Below are positions 1-6,775 of a DNA stretch of 64,000 nucleotides, piece by piece. The notes beneath the pieces were generated by a model, which worked only from the letters and a program-made list of their open reading frames with translations, was not told where the DNA came from and made no database searches. Source of the DNA: a virus; the IMG/VR virus record IMGVR_UViG_3300036785_000296, positions 1 to 64,000 of that record; one strand, given 5' to 3'. Positions within the stretch are counted from its first letter, which is position 1. Every line of letters starts with the position of its first letter. Position numbers and translations under genes: made by a program.

Positions 1-406
1 GCGCCCACCTGATCGTGTCCTTGATCCCGTTCCAGACGCCGTAGATCGCGAGCTGCTGGTCGATCAGCTCGTTGTCCTCCGGCGCGACGCCCTTCAGCTC
101 GACGCCCTTGCGGGTCATGTCCTCGGCCACCGCGTCGACCGCCCGCTGCACGATCCACGAGCCCCGGTACATCCACTCGCAGAGCGTCCGGTTCCTCGTG
201 ATCGGATTGAAGCCGTAGGTGCCGCCGCTCGGGTTGCCGACACCGCCGCCGCCGCCCCAGCCGAAGACGGTGCCTGGGCCGCTCGCGCCGCCGCCCAGCG
301 GCCCGATGCCGACCCTGGACGCGAAGTTCTGGAAGCTGTCCCAGGTGCGGGTCGAGCCCGCCTGCACGCGGATCACAGGCTTGGCGGGAACGGGCAACTC
401 AGCCAT
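1..406 (-). CDS. Phage portal protein, N-terminal part (cut by window edge)
   Basis: The first 135 residues of a leftward gene are visible. The ATG is at 406 and the frame is still open at base 1. After a Gly-rich stretch (about residues 45-60) the protein has FNPITRNRTLCEWMYR and a WIVQRAVDAVAEDMTR segment, the hallmark of the DUF1073/Phage_portal_3 portal family, in which an early helix precedes the clip and stem domains. The portal forms the dodecameric vertex ring through which DNA is packaged. It lies about 8 kb downstream of the large terminase, separated by many small genes, which is unusual because the two are normally adjacent. Confidence 0.85.
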   Translation of the reverse strand, partial: MAELPVPAKPVIRVQAGSTRTWDSFQNFASRVGIGPLGGGASGPGTVFGWGGGGGVGNPSGGTYGFNPITRNRTLCEWMYRGSWIVQRAVDAVAEDMTRKGVELKGVAPEDNELIDQQLAIYGVWNGIKDTIRWA

Positions 407-440
407 CGTGACGCCTCGAAGCTTCAGGCGGCCCTATACC

Positions 441-875
441 ATGCAGATCGAGCGCTTCACCCATGACGATCTCCACCGCGACGCCAAGGTCGACTGCGAG
501 GGCTGCACGATCTGCTGCCACCACCAGCGCGTCGCCGTCTTCCCCGGCCTCGACCCCATCGAGCGCTACGACGTCGAGGAGATCGGCGCCGGCAACATCC
601 AGAGCCCCAGCGGCAAGGACTTGGGTCCGATCCTGCTCCTGAAGCAGCGGCCGGACGGCTCGTGCATCCACCTGGGGCCGAAGGGCTGCGAGGTCTACGA
701 GTTTCGGCCGCGCATCTGCCGCTCGTTCGACTGCGGGGCGTGGTTCCGCAGCAAGCCCCGCCCCGAGCGCCAGCACTACATCCGCAAGGACCCCACCATG
801 CGCCCGCTGATCGAGCGCGGCCGGGTGATCTCGGCCCGGCAGATGGCCGCTCAGACGCCCCAGCGCATCGTGTAG
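441..875 (+). CDS. YkgJ-family cysteine-cluster protein
   Basis: This 144-residue protein has the YkgJ-type metal-binding cysteine pattern: CEGCTICCHH near residue 18, then CIHLGPKGCEVYEFRP and CRSFDC. The family is presumed to chelate Zn or Fe; its role is unknown. The ATG at 441 begins the conserved part, and an in-frame upstream extension overlaps the portal gene in antisense. The gene is read opposite to its neighbours and its last 25 bases overlap the next leftward gene, so it looks like an independently acquired moron gene. Only a weak Shine-Dalgarno (AGGCGG) is seen. Confidence 0.8.
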   Translation: MQIERFTHDDLHRDAKVDCEGCTICCHHQRVAVFPGLDPIERYDVEEIGAGNIQSPSGKDLGPILLLKQRPDGSCIHLGPKGCEVYEFRPRICRSFDCGAWFRSKPRPERQHYIRKDPTMRPLIERGRVISARQMAAQTPQRIV

Positions 876-1120
876 AGCCGCCCCCGCTCGGCGTAGGCCT
901 CCTTGAACGTCAGGCCCAGCAACGCGGCCGCCTCGCCGATCTCCTGCATCGTCACCGCCTTGATCAGGAGCTGCGCCGCCTCCTCGGGCGTATAGGTCGG
1001 CCGCTTTGGCCGCAGGCTCACCCGCAGGCGCGGGGCTGGCAGATCGGTGCGCGGCGGCCCAGGCATGCGACCGTTCAGCAAGCTGGCCTTGAAGCGCGCC
1101 ATCCGGAAGTCGTCAGCCAT
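851..1120 (-). CDS. Hypothetical protein, 89 aa
   Basis: Family not recognised. The protein is basic at its N-terminus and has a helical C-terminal half (about residues 42-80) containing YTPEEAAQLLIKAV. The stop of the preceding leftward membrane-peptide gene lies within this gene's first codons, so translation is probably coupled. It overlaps the convergent YkgJ-like gene by 25 bases. Confidence 0.6.
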   Translation of the reverse strand: MADDFRMARFKASLLNGRMPGPPRTDLPAPRLRVSLRPKRPTYTPEEAAQLLIKAVTMQEIGEAAALLGLTFKEAYAERGRLYTMRWGV

Positions 1121-1202
1121 AGTGCATCGGCATGCACCAACTGAGCACCAGGGCGGCGACGAGGATGCCAGCGCTGAAGATCAGCACCCAGAACCAACGC
1201 AT
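1113..1202 (-). CDS. Small single-pass membrane peptide, 29 aa
   Basis: This is a 29-residue gene consisting almost entirely of one hydrophobic helix (residues 2-22, including FWVLIFSAGILVAALVL) and a short polar tail. AGGAGGGA lies about 10 bases before the ATG and its stop overlaps the start of the next gene by 8 bases. Peptides this small in phages can be holin-like or superinfection factors; no function can be assigned. A longer in-frame upstream extension is Arg-rich and less credible. Confidence 0.45.
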   Translation of the reverse strand: MRWFWVLIFSAGILVAALVLSWCMPMHYG

Positions 1203-1218
1203 GATGGCGCGCTCCCTC

Positions 1219-1443
1219 CTACGGCGCCTTCTTCTTAGCCGGTTCAGGAGGCTTCTTAAGTCGTGATCCGGGCTTCGGGACGGTGGGGCCAAGCTGGACA
1301 TCCAGCCTGCCTATATCAACCTCGGCCTTGCGGTCGAAGCGGCGAAGCAGCGCATCCGGCCGCTTCGAGCCCTTACCCATTCCGAAACCCCGGCCGACGC
1401 CCGGCTGCTGCACGCTCTCCTTGCCCATCAGCTTCGCATCCAC
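1219..1443 (-). CDS. Hypothetical basic protein, 74 aa
   Basis: Unrecognised. The protein is Lys/Arg-rich with a Pro/Lys C-terminal tail (KKPPEPAKKKAP) and a Gly-rich N-terminal third, and is probably disordered. Its start overlaps the end of the upstream CxxC protein gene by 16 bases, within the leftward run of accessory genes between terminase and portal. Confidence 0.5.
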   Translation of the reverse strand: MDAKLMGKESVQQPGVGRGFGMGKGSKRPDALLRRFDRKAEVDIGRLDVQLGPTVPKPGSRLKKPPEPAKKKAP

Positions 1444-1619
1444 TGCTCCAGCGACGCCACGCAGGCCGGGCAGATCGTCTGATCCTCGGCCCAGCCGCCC
1501 TTGCGGTGCGGCAGCTCCAACATACGCCAGTTCGCGGGCCTGGGGTGCGGGTCGTCATCGCGCTGCGCGGTGTCCCTGATCCCGCAGCGGTCGCACGTCC
1601 AGAAGGCGCGGAACATCAC
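1428..1619 (-). CDS. Small zinc-ribbon-like protein, 63 aa
   Basis: Two CxxC pairs (C9/C12 and C50/C53) with about 37 residues between them make a plausible single zinc-ribbon knuckle. No enzymatic motif is seen. The gene overlaps the upstream gene by 4 bases (ATGA-type junction), the usual coupling in this operon. The role is unknown. Confidence 0.6.
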   Translation of the reverse strand: MMFRAFWTCDRCGIRDTAQRDDDPHPRPANWRMLELPHRKGGWAEDQTICPACVASLEQWMRS

Positions 1620-1834
1620 AGGCGCAACCCCCTGGCCTCCAGCGCGCGCGCAAGCTCAGCGCGATGCTCCAGCGTCGTCAGCTCGTAGTTCTCCTGGGGG
1701 AACGGCGCCACCTGTCGGCCCTCCACGCCGACCAGCACGTAGCTGGTGTGCCCGCCCGCGTCGTCGGTCGGAGCGTGGCTCACCTCGATCCACCACTCGT
1801 CCTCGCCAACGCGCCGGTCGCGCATCTCCATCAC
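1616..1834 (-). CDS. Hypothetical protein, 72 aa
   Basis: Unrecognised. The N-terminal half is mixed alpha/beta in character (EDEWWIEVSHAPTDDAG) and the C-terminal helix holds LTTLEHRAELARALEARGL. It overlaps both neighbours by 4 bases in the leftward accessory operon. Confidence 0.6.
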   Translation of the reverse strand: MMEMRDRRVGEDEWWIEVSHAPTDDAGGHTSYVLVGVEGRQVAPFPQENYELTTLEHRAELARALEARGLRL

Positions 1835-2142
1835 GGCTCGTCCGCGAAGCGCGCGTCCCGCTTCATCTCCTCGGTGAAGGCGTTCAGCTCGTCGGCGATC
1901 AGGTTGAAGCGCCGAAGGTCGTCGTCGGTCGGCTCGCGGCCCTCGTCTATGATGGCGTTGAGGCTGGCGAACAGGTGCTGCGCGCCCGCCATGAAGGCGA
2001 GGCGCATCTCCCTGATCTGCACCGGCGGCGCACTGGGCGGGACCGCCGCCGCCCGAAGGCCGACCCAGCCCGCCTCGATCAGCCTGCCCTCGTCGGAGAG
2101 CTGCTTGGTCAGCGCGATCAGTCGCTCACGGGTCTCGCTCAT
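1831..2142 (-). CDS. Hypothetical helical protein, 103 aa
   Basis: Unrecognised. It is mostly helical, with an internal amphipathic helix around residues 45-60 (AFMAGAQHLFASLNAIIDEG) and an acidic C-terminus. The general look resembles the 85-aa product at 2318 (both carry a central hydrophobic helix followed by a charged tail), but no homology is claimed. It overlaps each neighbour by 4 bases. Confidence 0.6.
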   Translation of the reverse strand: MSETRERLIALTKQLSDEGRLIEAGWVGLRAAAVPPSAPPVQIREMRLAFMAGAQHLFASLNAIIDEGREPTDDDLRRFNLIADELNAFTEEMKRDARFADEP

Positions 2143-2321
2143 CGGACGCCTTTCATCGCGGCGACGCGCACGTTCTCGCGCACCTGATCCCAGGTCGGCT
2201 TCCAGCCCCAGAGAGGATCGCGCCAGATCACCTGCGAGTACCGGAGGCCCTTCCAGATCGTCCAGACCTCGAAGCGCCCGATGTCCTCGTCGTAGCGCTC
2301 GTGCAGGACAAGCAGGCTCAT
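2139..2321 (-). CDS. Hypothetical Trp-rich protein, 60 aa
   Basis: The chosen ATG at 2321 overlaps the upstream stop by 4 bases, so I prefer it to the longer frame. The product holds six tryptophans in 60 residues (VWTIWKGLRYSQVIWRDPLW) and looks like a small beta-rich fold. The function is unknown. Confidence 0.6.
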   Translation of the reverse strand: MSLLVLHERYDEDIGRFEVWTIWKGLRYSQVIWRDPLWGWKPTWDQVRENVRVAAMKGVR

Positions 2322-2575
2322 TGCCGCTTGCCCCCGGCCGCCTCGCCGGACTGGACCGCCTCCTTGTTCAGCCGCTCCAGCGCCTCGTCCCATTGGTCCC
2401 TCGGCACCAGCATGTGCAGCGCAATGCCCACGATGTAGCTGAGCGACGCCATGATCATCGCCGCGTTCGCCTCGGTGTACGGGACGCCGCTCACAGTCTC
2501 GCTGATCGCCCTGTCCAAGCGGCTCACCAGCCTGACGCCCAGATCGACAGCCGTCTCCTCGGGCGAAGCGCTCAT
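2318..2575 (-). CDS. Hypothetical protein with central hydrophobic helix, 85 aa
   Basis: The ATG at 2575 overlaps the upstream stop. Residues 36-56 (ANAAMIMASLSYIVGIALHM) form a hydrophobic or amphipathic helix that could be membrane-associated. The C-terminus is charged. No family is recognised. Confidence 0.6.
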   Translation of the reverse strand: MSASPEETAVDLGVRLVSRLDRAISETVSGVPYTEANAAMIMASLSYIVGIALHMLVPRDQWDEALERLNKEAVQSGEAAGGKRQ

Positions 2576-2925
2576 CTCAGCCCCAGCCGCCGCAGGATGC
2601 CACCGCCGAGCTGCACGGGCGCGGGCTTCGGCTTCACGTACTCGGCGAAGAAGCCGACGTGATCGCTCTGCGATCCGCCGACCCGCTTCCACTCGCAGTG
2701 GCACCACGACAAGCCCTGGATCAGCGGATACTCCTCCAAGAGGATGCCCGGCCCCTCGACCCGGCCGCACATATCGCAGAGGTTCGGCTTCGGGTCGGCG
2801 AACCCAGCCACGATGGCTCTGTCGCCCGGCCGGATCAGGTAGGGCACGCGCCCAGGCGTCAGGCCCCAGCCAACGATCCGCCCACGCACCGACGCCACCA
2901 CGTCGCCCTTGCCGATGTCCGTCAT
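2572..2925 (-). CDS. Hypothetical Cys-containing protein, 117 aa
   Basis: Potential metal ligands C50xxC53 and C75-H76-C77 sit in the middle of a mainly beta-type sequence that begins with a KGDVVASVRGRIVGW segment, like a small KOW/SH3-type barrel. No catalytic motif is present. The gene overlaps its neighbours by 4 bases. Function unknown. Confidence 0.6.
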   Translation of the reverse strand: MTDIGKGDVVASVRGRIVGWGLTPGRVPYLIRPGDRAIVAGFADPKPNLCDMCGRVEGPGILLEEYPLIQGLSWCHCEWKRVGGSQSDHVGFFAEYVKPKPAPVQLGGGILRRLGLR

Positions 2926-3152
2926 GACCCGATCTCCACCCGCTTGACGCCCGCGTGCTTCAGCAGCAGCAGCGCGAAGCTGATCGCCAACTCCGGCGGC
3001 AGCGCGAGCCAGCCGACCGGCTTGGCGAAGTTGATGTGGACGAGACCGTCCAGCGGGTCTCTGGTGACGCCGAAGCGCAGCTCGCCCTCGTCGTCGGCGT
3101 TCAGTTGGCCCTGCGGGAACTTCCCGGTCGCGCCCAGCTTCGGCGTCTTCAT
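2922..3152 (-). CDS. Conserved phage protein MKTPKLGATGKFPQG family, 76 aa
   Basis: The opening MKTPKLGATGKFPQG and the following DDEGELRFGV block are, from memory, a recurrent small-protein signature in alphaproteobacterial phages and prophages; no function is known. The C-terminal helix is leucine-rich (ISFALLLLKHAGVKRVEI). The ATG at 3152 is chosen because the upstream stop overlaps it and it begins the conserved signature. Confidence 0.7.
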   Translation of the reverse strand: MKTPKLGATGKFPQGQLNADDEGELRFGVTRDPLDGLVHINFAKPVGWLALPPELAISFALLLLKHAGVKRVEIGS

Positions 3153-3280
3153 CGCCCTCTCCCCAGGATCACCATCGCCAGCAGCAGCAGCGCCGCACTG
3201 ACCACCGTCCAGAACGCCGCCGTCCCGCTCTCGCCCCGCCGGCGCTCGCGACGCTCCCGGCGCTCCCGGTTCCAACTCAT
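3149..3280 (-). CDS. Small single-pass membrane protein, 43 aa
   Basis: A 43-codon gene with an Arg/Glu-rich N-terminus (residues 5-17) and one hydrophobic segment (residues 21-40, TAAFWTVVSAALLLLAMVIL). Its TGA overlaps the ATG of the following gene by 4 bases, the junction type used throughout this operon, which supports it being real. Topology would be N-in with a short periplasmic end. The function is unknown; holin or superinfection-exclusion roles are possible but unsupported. Confidence 0.55.
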   Translation of the reverse strand: MSWNRERRERRERRRGESGTAAFWTVVSAALLLLAMVILGRGR

Positions 3281-3535
3281 ATCATTTGCCCGCTGAAGTC
3301 ACGCTTCGCCATATCAGACAAGCAAAGCCCCGGCCAGGGGGTCAACCCGACCGGGGCTCCGGTGACATTCAGCTACCGGCCAGGAACCGCGAGGCCCACC
3401 AGGGAGGAAAGCCGCGAGGCCCCTGGCCGGGTGTGTTTCGGAGACACCCCGCATCCTGGGGCTTCAGGGGGCGTTCAGGAGGGTCGTGCGTCACCTAGCA
3501 CACGGCCCATCCTAAGCCCGGCAGCGCTTGGCCGT
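3281..3535 (-). other. Structured non-coding interval
   Basis: No credible gene lies in these 255 bases between two leftward genes. They contain stacked inverted repeats: an 8-bp perfect stem (3326-3333 with 3351-3358, AGCCCCGG/CCGGGGCT), a 9-bp perfect stem (3376-3384 with 3422-3430, CCGGCCAGG/CCTGGCCGG) that encloses two copies of CCGCGAGGCCC, and a smaller hairpin near 3430-3458. No T-tract follows any of them on the minus strand. They may be terminators, a processed leader or an unknown RNA. Confidence 0.5.
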
Positions 3536-3967
3536 CTACTGGTCGGGCTTCAGCTCGGTGTCGATGATCACCCAGCGCCAGCCGATGCCCGGCACCCACG
3601 CCAGAACCAGCGCATCGCCCTGCACGGACGGCGGCAGCGGCGGCCACACCGTGCCCGGCGGCCCGGCGATGGGATGCTCCGGCGTCCCCGGAATGACCGG
3701 CACGCCCGGCCACACGCCCGGCGGCGGCTCGACGGGCCCACCGCCTACGGTCGGCGGCCAGACGCCTGGGAACTCAGGCGGCTGCGGCCACACTTGCGGC
3801 GGCGGCAGGATCGGGCCTCCACCCACTTCCGGCGGCTGACCCGGCAAGCCCTGGCCCGGATAGACGGGCGGCGGCCACACACTCGGCGGCTGGCCGCCTG
3901 GGGCAATCGGATGCGTCGGCGCGCCACCGCTGAGCGGCGTCACGAGCGCGAGAAACGGTTCGGCCAT
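3536..3967 (-). CDS. Proline/glycine-rich repeat protein, 143 aa
   Basis: The sequence is dominated by tandem Pro/Gly/Trp units such as PPSVWPPPVYPGQGLPGQPP and GVWPPTVGGGPVEPPPGVWP, with HPIAPG/HPIAGP boxes at both ends. Only the final 30 residues (LVLAWVPGIGWRWVIIDTEL) look like an ordered strand-rich segment. Extended Pro-rich proteins of this kind recur in alphaproteobacterial phages as linkers or stalks; no function is established. Confidence 0.6.
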   Translation of the reverse strand: MAEPFLALVTPLSGGAPTHPIAPGGQPPSVWPPPVYPGQGLPGQPPEVGGGPILPPPQVWPQPPEFPGVWPPTVGGGPVEPPPGVWPGVPVIPGTPEHPIAGPPGTVWPPLPPSVQGDALVLAWVPGIGWRWVIIDTELKPDQ

Positions 3968-4043
3968 CTGGCTCTCCCATGAGGTAAACTGCGCCCCCTC
4001 TGTAGCTCAGTTACGTGACGGGAGCATCCTCGGAGACCCGCAC

Positions 4044-4202
4044 ATGCCCATCATCATCTTCTACATCCTCGTCGTGGTCGGCTTCATCTTCTGGTTCGCC
4101 GCCACCTTCCAGGGAGCGCCGTCATGGTGCGAGCGCGTCGCCAGAGGCTTCTTCCTGGCCGCCTCCATCGTCCTGGCCTGGGGCGCGCTCACCACCAAGT
4201 GA
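4044..4202 (+). CDS. Two-helix membrane protein, 52 aa
   Basis: A rightward gene inside a leftward block. Two hydrophobic segments (residues 2-22, IIIFYILVVVGFIFWFAATF, and 33-48, RGFFLAASIVLAWGAL) flank a short charged loop, giving a hairpin membrane topology. CGGAGA lies about 7 bases before the ATG. Its last 81 bases overlap the 3' end of the leftward gene at 4122-4400. A class-II holin-like or small moron membrane protein is possible. The antisense overlap lowers confidence. Confidence 0.5.
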   Translation: MPIIIFYILVVVGFIFWFAATFQGAPSWCERVARGFFLAASIVLAWGALTTK

Positions 4203-4400
4203 GCCGCCCGGCCCCTCGAACTTCAGCTCCGGCGCCTTGAGCTGCTCGATGCTCAGCTCGGGCGTGCCCGTGATCCCGTGGGCCGCCTCCAGCGCCTTCA
4301 CGTCAGCGTCCGGATGCAGCTTGCGCCAGAGCACCCGCGAGCGCTCGTAGCGCTGCTGCTTGGCCGCGCACCACGCCAGCCACCGATCCCAGCGCATCAT
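4122..4400 (-). CDS. Hypothetical protein, 92 aa
   Basis: The N-terminal half is basic and Trp-rich (WDRWLAWCAAKQQRYERSRVL). The C-terminal third is Gly/Glu-rich and probably disordered, and it is exactly the part that overlaps the opposite-strand membrane-protein gene. The tail may therefore be tolerated run-on sequence. It overlaps the upstream gene by 4 bases. Confidence 0.5.
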   Translation of the reverse strand: MMRWDRWLAWCAAKQQRYERSRVLWRKLHPDADVKALEAAHGITGTPELSIEQLKAPELKFEGPGGSLGGERAPGQDDGGGQEEASGDALAP

Positions 4401-4546
4401 CGATCATCCGCCTCCCGCTCCAGGCTGGCCTTTTCCCGCTCAGCCAGCAGCCGCAGCCGCCAGCGCGCCCAGCGGCCGAGAGCCCAGACGACAAGGTAGA
4501 CGCCGCCGATGCAGCCCGCGAGGCCAGCCCAGTCCGCCGCGCTCAC
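4397..4546 (-). CDS. Small membrane protein with charged tail, 49 aa
   Basis: A GTG start at 4546 overlaps the upstream TGA (GTGA junction), which decides the start. One hydrophobic segment (residues 4-23, WAGLAGCIGGVYLVVWALG) is followed by a strongly charged helical tail (RLLAEREKASLEREADD). The organisation resembles small phage Rz/spanin-like or accessory membrane proteins, but no signal or lipobox is present. Function unknown. Confidence 0.5.
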   Translation of the reverse strand: MSAADWAGLAGCIGGVYLVVWALGRWARWRLRLLAEREKASLEREADDR

Positions 4547-5013
4547 CTCGGCGCTCCCAGCATCAGCGGACGCTTCGGGTCCTTGTAGTGCTCGATGAGC
4601 TGCGGCTGGATGATCTCGCTCACCGTCTCGCCGCTCGCCGTCATGGTCTGCGCCAGGAACTCGTCTTCGAGCGTGACGATCCCCACTTCGACGGCCTCCA
4701 GCTTCGCCTTGATCACCAGCAGCAGCGCCCGCCAGAGGCTTCGGCAGGCTTGGTCGTAGATGTTGGCGCGGCTCTGCGGCGACCGTGGCTGCATCCCGAT
4801 GGCCCCCTTGCTGACCATCGTGAAGCGCTCCTCGTTCGGGTCCGGCATGCTCAGCGTGAAGCGGAACTGCCGCGTCTTCATGCGGAAGGCGATACGGACC
4901 TTGCGCCCATCCTCGACGTAGCCGAACGCATCCGCGCCGTAGCGCTTCAGGGTCTTCTCGATGTCGACGCGGGACTGCTCGATGGAGATGGCGGTGGTGG
5001 TCGCGTAGGGCAT
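4543..5013 (-). CDS. Conserved phage hypothetical protein, 156 aa
   Basis: The start at 5013 gives MPYATTTAISIEQSRVDIEK, the beginning of a family I recall as widespread in phages and prophages, with an RYGADAFGYVEDGRKVRIAF block and a central WRALLLVIKAKLEAVEVGI helix followed by EEFLA-like residues. Members are uncharacterised. It is unlikely to be virion structural given its place among small accessory genes. Confidence 0.75.
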   Translation of the reverse strand: MPYATTTAISIEQSRVDIEKTLKRYGADAFGYVEDGRKVRIAFRMKTRQFRFTLSMPDPNEERFTMVSKGAIGMQPRSPQSRANIYDQACRSLWRALLLVIKAKLEAVEVGIVTLEDEFLAQTMTASGETVSEIIQPQLIEHYKDPKRPLMLGAPR

Positions 5014-5282
5014 CAGGCGCGCTGCTCCGCATCGTTGCCGTTCTCGGCCTCCCAGCGCACGCACTGCCAGCCACCCTGCGCGAAGGTGGCGACGATCTGA
5101 TCCTCGGTGATGTCGCGCTCGACGCTCCGCGCCGCCAGCGTCGCGCGCATGAAGATGTCCAGCGAGCCGTCCTCCCGCTTAAGCCAGCCGATGCCGTCAT
5201 TGGGCCCGACGTCCCAGGTCTCCACATCGCTCGTGAGGGTCAGGATCGTCAGCGTCCCCGCGCCCGTCTGTTCGATCAGCAT
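5013..5282 (-). CDS. Hypothetical protein, 89 aa
   Basis: Unrecognised. The N-terminal half is beta-rich with a TLTILTLTSDVETWDVGPND segment, and the second half is an acidic helix (RSVERDITEDQIVATFAQGG). The ATG at 5282 is the first start in frame after the upstream gene's end, and its stop is nearly contiguous with the next gene. Confidence 0.55.
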   Translation of the reverse strand: MLIEQTGAGTLTILTLTSDVETWDVGPNDGIGWLKREDGSLDIFMRATLAARSVERDITEDQIVATFAQGGWQCVRWEAENGNDAEQRA

Positions 5283-5284
5283 CT

Positions 5285-5611
5285 TCACGCCTTCCTGTAG
5301 ACCGCCGTCGAGCGCGCATGCGACTTGCGCGCCTTCATCTTCCGCCGCTTGCCGGTGTTCACGATGAGCCCCTTCTGGATCGCCTGCATGATCAGCGCGC
5401 CCCAGGCGCCGGGATCGGTCGGGTTGGGCAGGCCAGCCCAGCGCAGCCGCCGCCCGATGTCCTCGGCCGTGCCAAGCTCGCCCGCCGGCAAGCCACGCAT
5501 CATCCGAAGCGCGTCGCGCATCCACGTCCTGTTGTTGGTCGCGACCTTGTCCAGCGCCTCGTCGCGCGCGTCCTGGCCGCCCTCGAAGAGATCGCCCTCG
5601 TCGTCGCTCAC
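5285..5611 (-). CDS. Conserved phage helical protein, 108 aa
   Basis: The pattern ARDEALDKVATNN..WMRDALRMM followed by a winged-helix-like stretch (GTAEDIGRRLRWAGLPN...WGALIMQAIQKGLIVNTG) and a basic tail matches, from memory, a small prophage family predicted to bind DNA through a winged helix. Position and pattern suggest a DNA-associated accessory factor; no enzymatic residues are seen. Confidence 0.6.
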   Translation of the reverse strand: MSDDEGDLFEGGQDARDEALDKVATNNRTWMRDALRMMRGLPAGELGTAEDIGRRLRWAGLPNPTDPGAWGALIMQAIQKGLIVNTGKRRKMKARKSHARSTAVYRKA

Positions 5612-5847
5612 GGGACGCCCCAGCCATCGCCCTTGATGTCGGCGTTCGTCGGGCTGTCTGGTTCACGTCGTGGCCGCTCACGGGCGACCAACTCGGCGAG
5701 GGCTCTGACGTGCAGCAGCGCTTTCTCCAGCGTGTCCCAGTCCGGCCCCGAGAGCAGCACGGCGACCGCGTAGTCGGGCCGGTCGTACTTGGGCCGTCCC
5801 CGCTTCTCCCGAAGCTGGTCGCTCAGCCTGTCCAGCGCGTCGCTCAC
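5608..5847 (-). CDS. Hypothetical protein, 79 aa
   Basis: Unrecognised. Its N-terminus is basic, its central helix (DTLEKALLHVRALAELVARE) amphipathic and its tail polar. The gene is joined to both neighbours by 4-base overlaps. Confidence 0.55.
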   Translation of the reverse strand: MSDALDRLSDQLREKRGRPKYDRPDYAVAVLLSGPDWDTLEKALLHVRALAELVARERPRREPDSPTNADIKGDGWGVP

Positions 5848-6101
5848 GGCTCGTGCTCCAGCGGCAGCGGCGGCGGCTCCGGCAGCAAGTGGTCGCAGAG
5901 CGCGGCGTAGCTCAGCTCGATGCCCGCCAGCGAGTTGGCGATCCGGTTCAGCGAGATCAGCGCGAGCCGCATCATCTCCAGCCAGAGGCGCCCGTCCCGC
6001 GTCAGCACGCCGCTCGCACGCGCCGCCGTCATCAGCTCCTCGATCTCGCTGATCTGATCCACGAAGGCTTGGCCTTCATCGCCGTCGGATGTGGTCGCCA
6101 T
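5844..6101 (-). CDS. Hypothetical helical protein, 85 aa
   Basis: The ATG at 6101 begins an acidic N-terminus followed by two helices (ISEIEELMTAARASGVL and LWLEMMRLALISLNRIANSL) and a Pro-rich tail. A GATATC site sits 26 bases upstream of the start (6127-6132) in the 41-base gap. Function unknown. Confidence 0.55.
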   Translation of the reverse strand: MATTSDGDEGQAFVDQISEIEELMTAARASGVLTRDGRLWLEMMRLALISLNRIANSLAGIELSYAALCDHLLPEPPPLPLEHEP

Positions 6102-6142
6102 GCCCCTACAGTGGCCCGTGGAGCGCGATATCACAAGTGGCG

Positions 6143-6505
6143 CTAGGATAGCTCGTTTGGTTCGGTTGCAGGCTCTGGCGCCGCTCTTTCGACCCTCTGG
6201 CGCAGCCGCTCGGCGCGCGCCGCGCGCTTGGGCCCCACCGGCGCGCTCGCCGGAAGCGGCAGGCCCATCTGCTCGGCCACGTCGTTCGGGATCGAGAACG
6301 TCACCAGCGTGTTCAGCACCGGCGCAGGCTCGGGCGGCACCGGCGTCGTCGCCGGGTTCAGCTTCGGCAGCTTGTAGACCGGCCCGGCCGCATCGAGCGA
6401 GACGATCCAGAAGAACGGCTCGTCCGCCACGTAGAAGAGGTTCCAGCTCGAGATCGGGACGTGCGCCTCGCTGGCGTCGTTCGGGATGTAGCCGACCTCA
6501 GACAT
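6143..6505 (-). CDS. Hypothetical protein, 120 aa
   Basis: Unrecognised. Residues 1-50 are beta-rich (SSWNLFYVADEPFFWIVSLD), the middle is Pro-rich, and the C-terminus is a basic helix (GPKRAARAERLRQRVERAA) suited to nucleic-acid or protein binding. It overlaps the upstream gene by 8 bases. Confidence 0.55.
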   Translation of the reverse strand: MSEVGYIPNDASEAHVPISSWNLFYVADEPFFWIVSLDAAGPVYKLPKLNPATTPVPPEPAPVLNTLVTFSIPNDVAEQMGLPLPASAPVGPKRAARAERLRQRVERAAPEPATEPNELS

Positions 6506-6701
6506 CCGGCGTCAGCTCTTCTTCGGAGAACGGCACGAACACCACCGCCATCATCAGCGGCTCGTGCGACGTGCCGGACTTGGTGCGGGTCGAGCGCCAC
6601 AGGTGGCCGCCGTCGACGGCGACGCGCTCCAGCAAGTCGGTGTCGGTAGACCACATCTCCTCCCAGCCCTCATCGAGATGCTGCGTGTCAGCGGTGCTCA
6701 T
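6498..6701 (-). CDS. Hypothetical protein, 67 aa
   Basis: The ATG at 6701 is chosen over a longer frame because the upstream 74 bases look like a control region. The protein is acidic and strand-rich (LLERVAVDGGHLWRSTR, MMAVVFVPFSEEEL). No family is recognised. Confidence 0.5.
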   Translation of the reverse strand: MSTADTQHLDEGWEEMWSTDTDLLERVAVDGGHLWRSTRTKSGTSHEPLMMAVVFVPFSEEELTPDV

Positions 6702-6775
6702 GATCCGGTCTCCCTTCGTTCGACAGACGTTCGCCCAAAGTGGGGTATCATACCCACTCTTGTGGATAACTCCCC
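6702..6775 (-). promoter_or_regulatory. Intergenic control region with DnaA box and palindrome
   Basis: The 74 bases upstream of the 6498-6701 gene hold a perfect DnaA-box sequence TGTGGATAA (6761-6769) and a 13-base palindrome GGGTATCATACCC (6743-6755). The pair suggests a repressor operator or a DnaA-responsive promoter for the leftward genes below. This is sequence-level inference only. Confidence 0.4.

Noticed and set aside
3990-4030. TGTAGCTCAG resembles the D-arm of a tRNA
   Set aside because: No anticodon or T-arm follows, the D-loop would be too long, and the downstream bases encode the 52-residue membrane protein.
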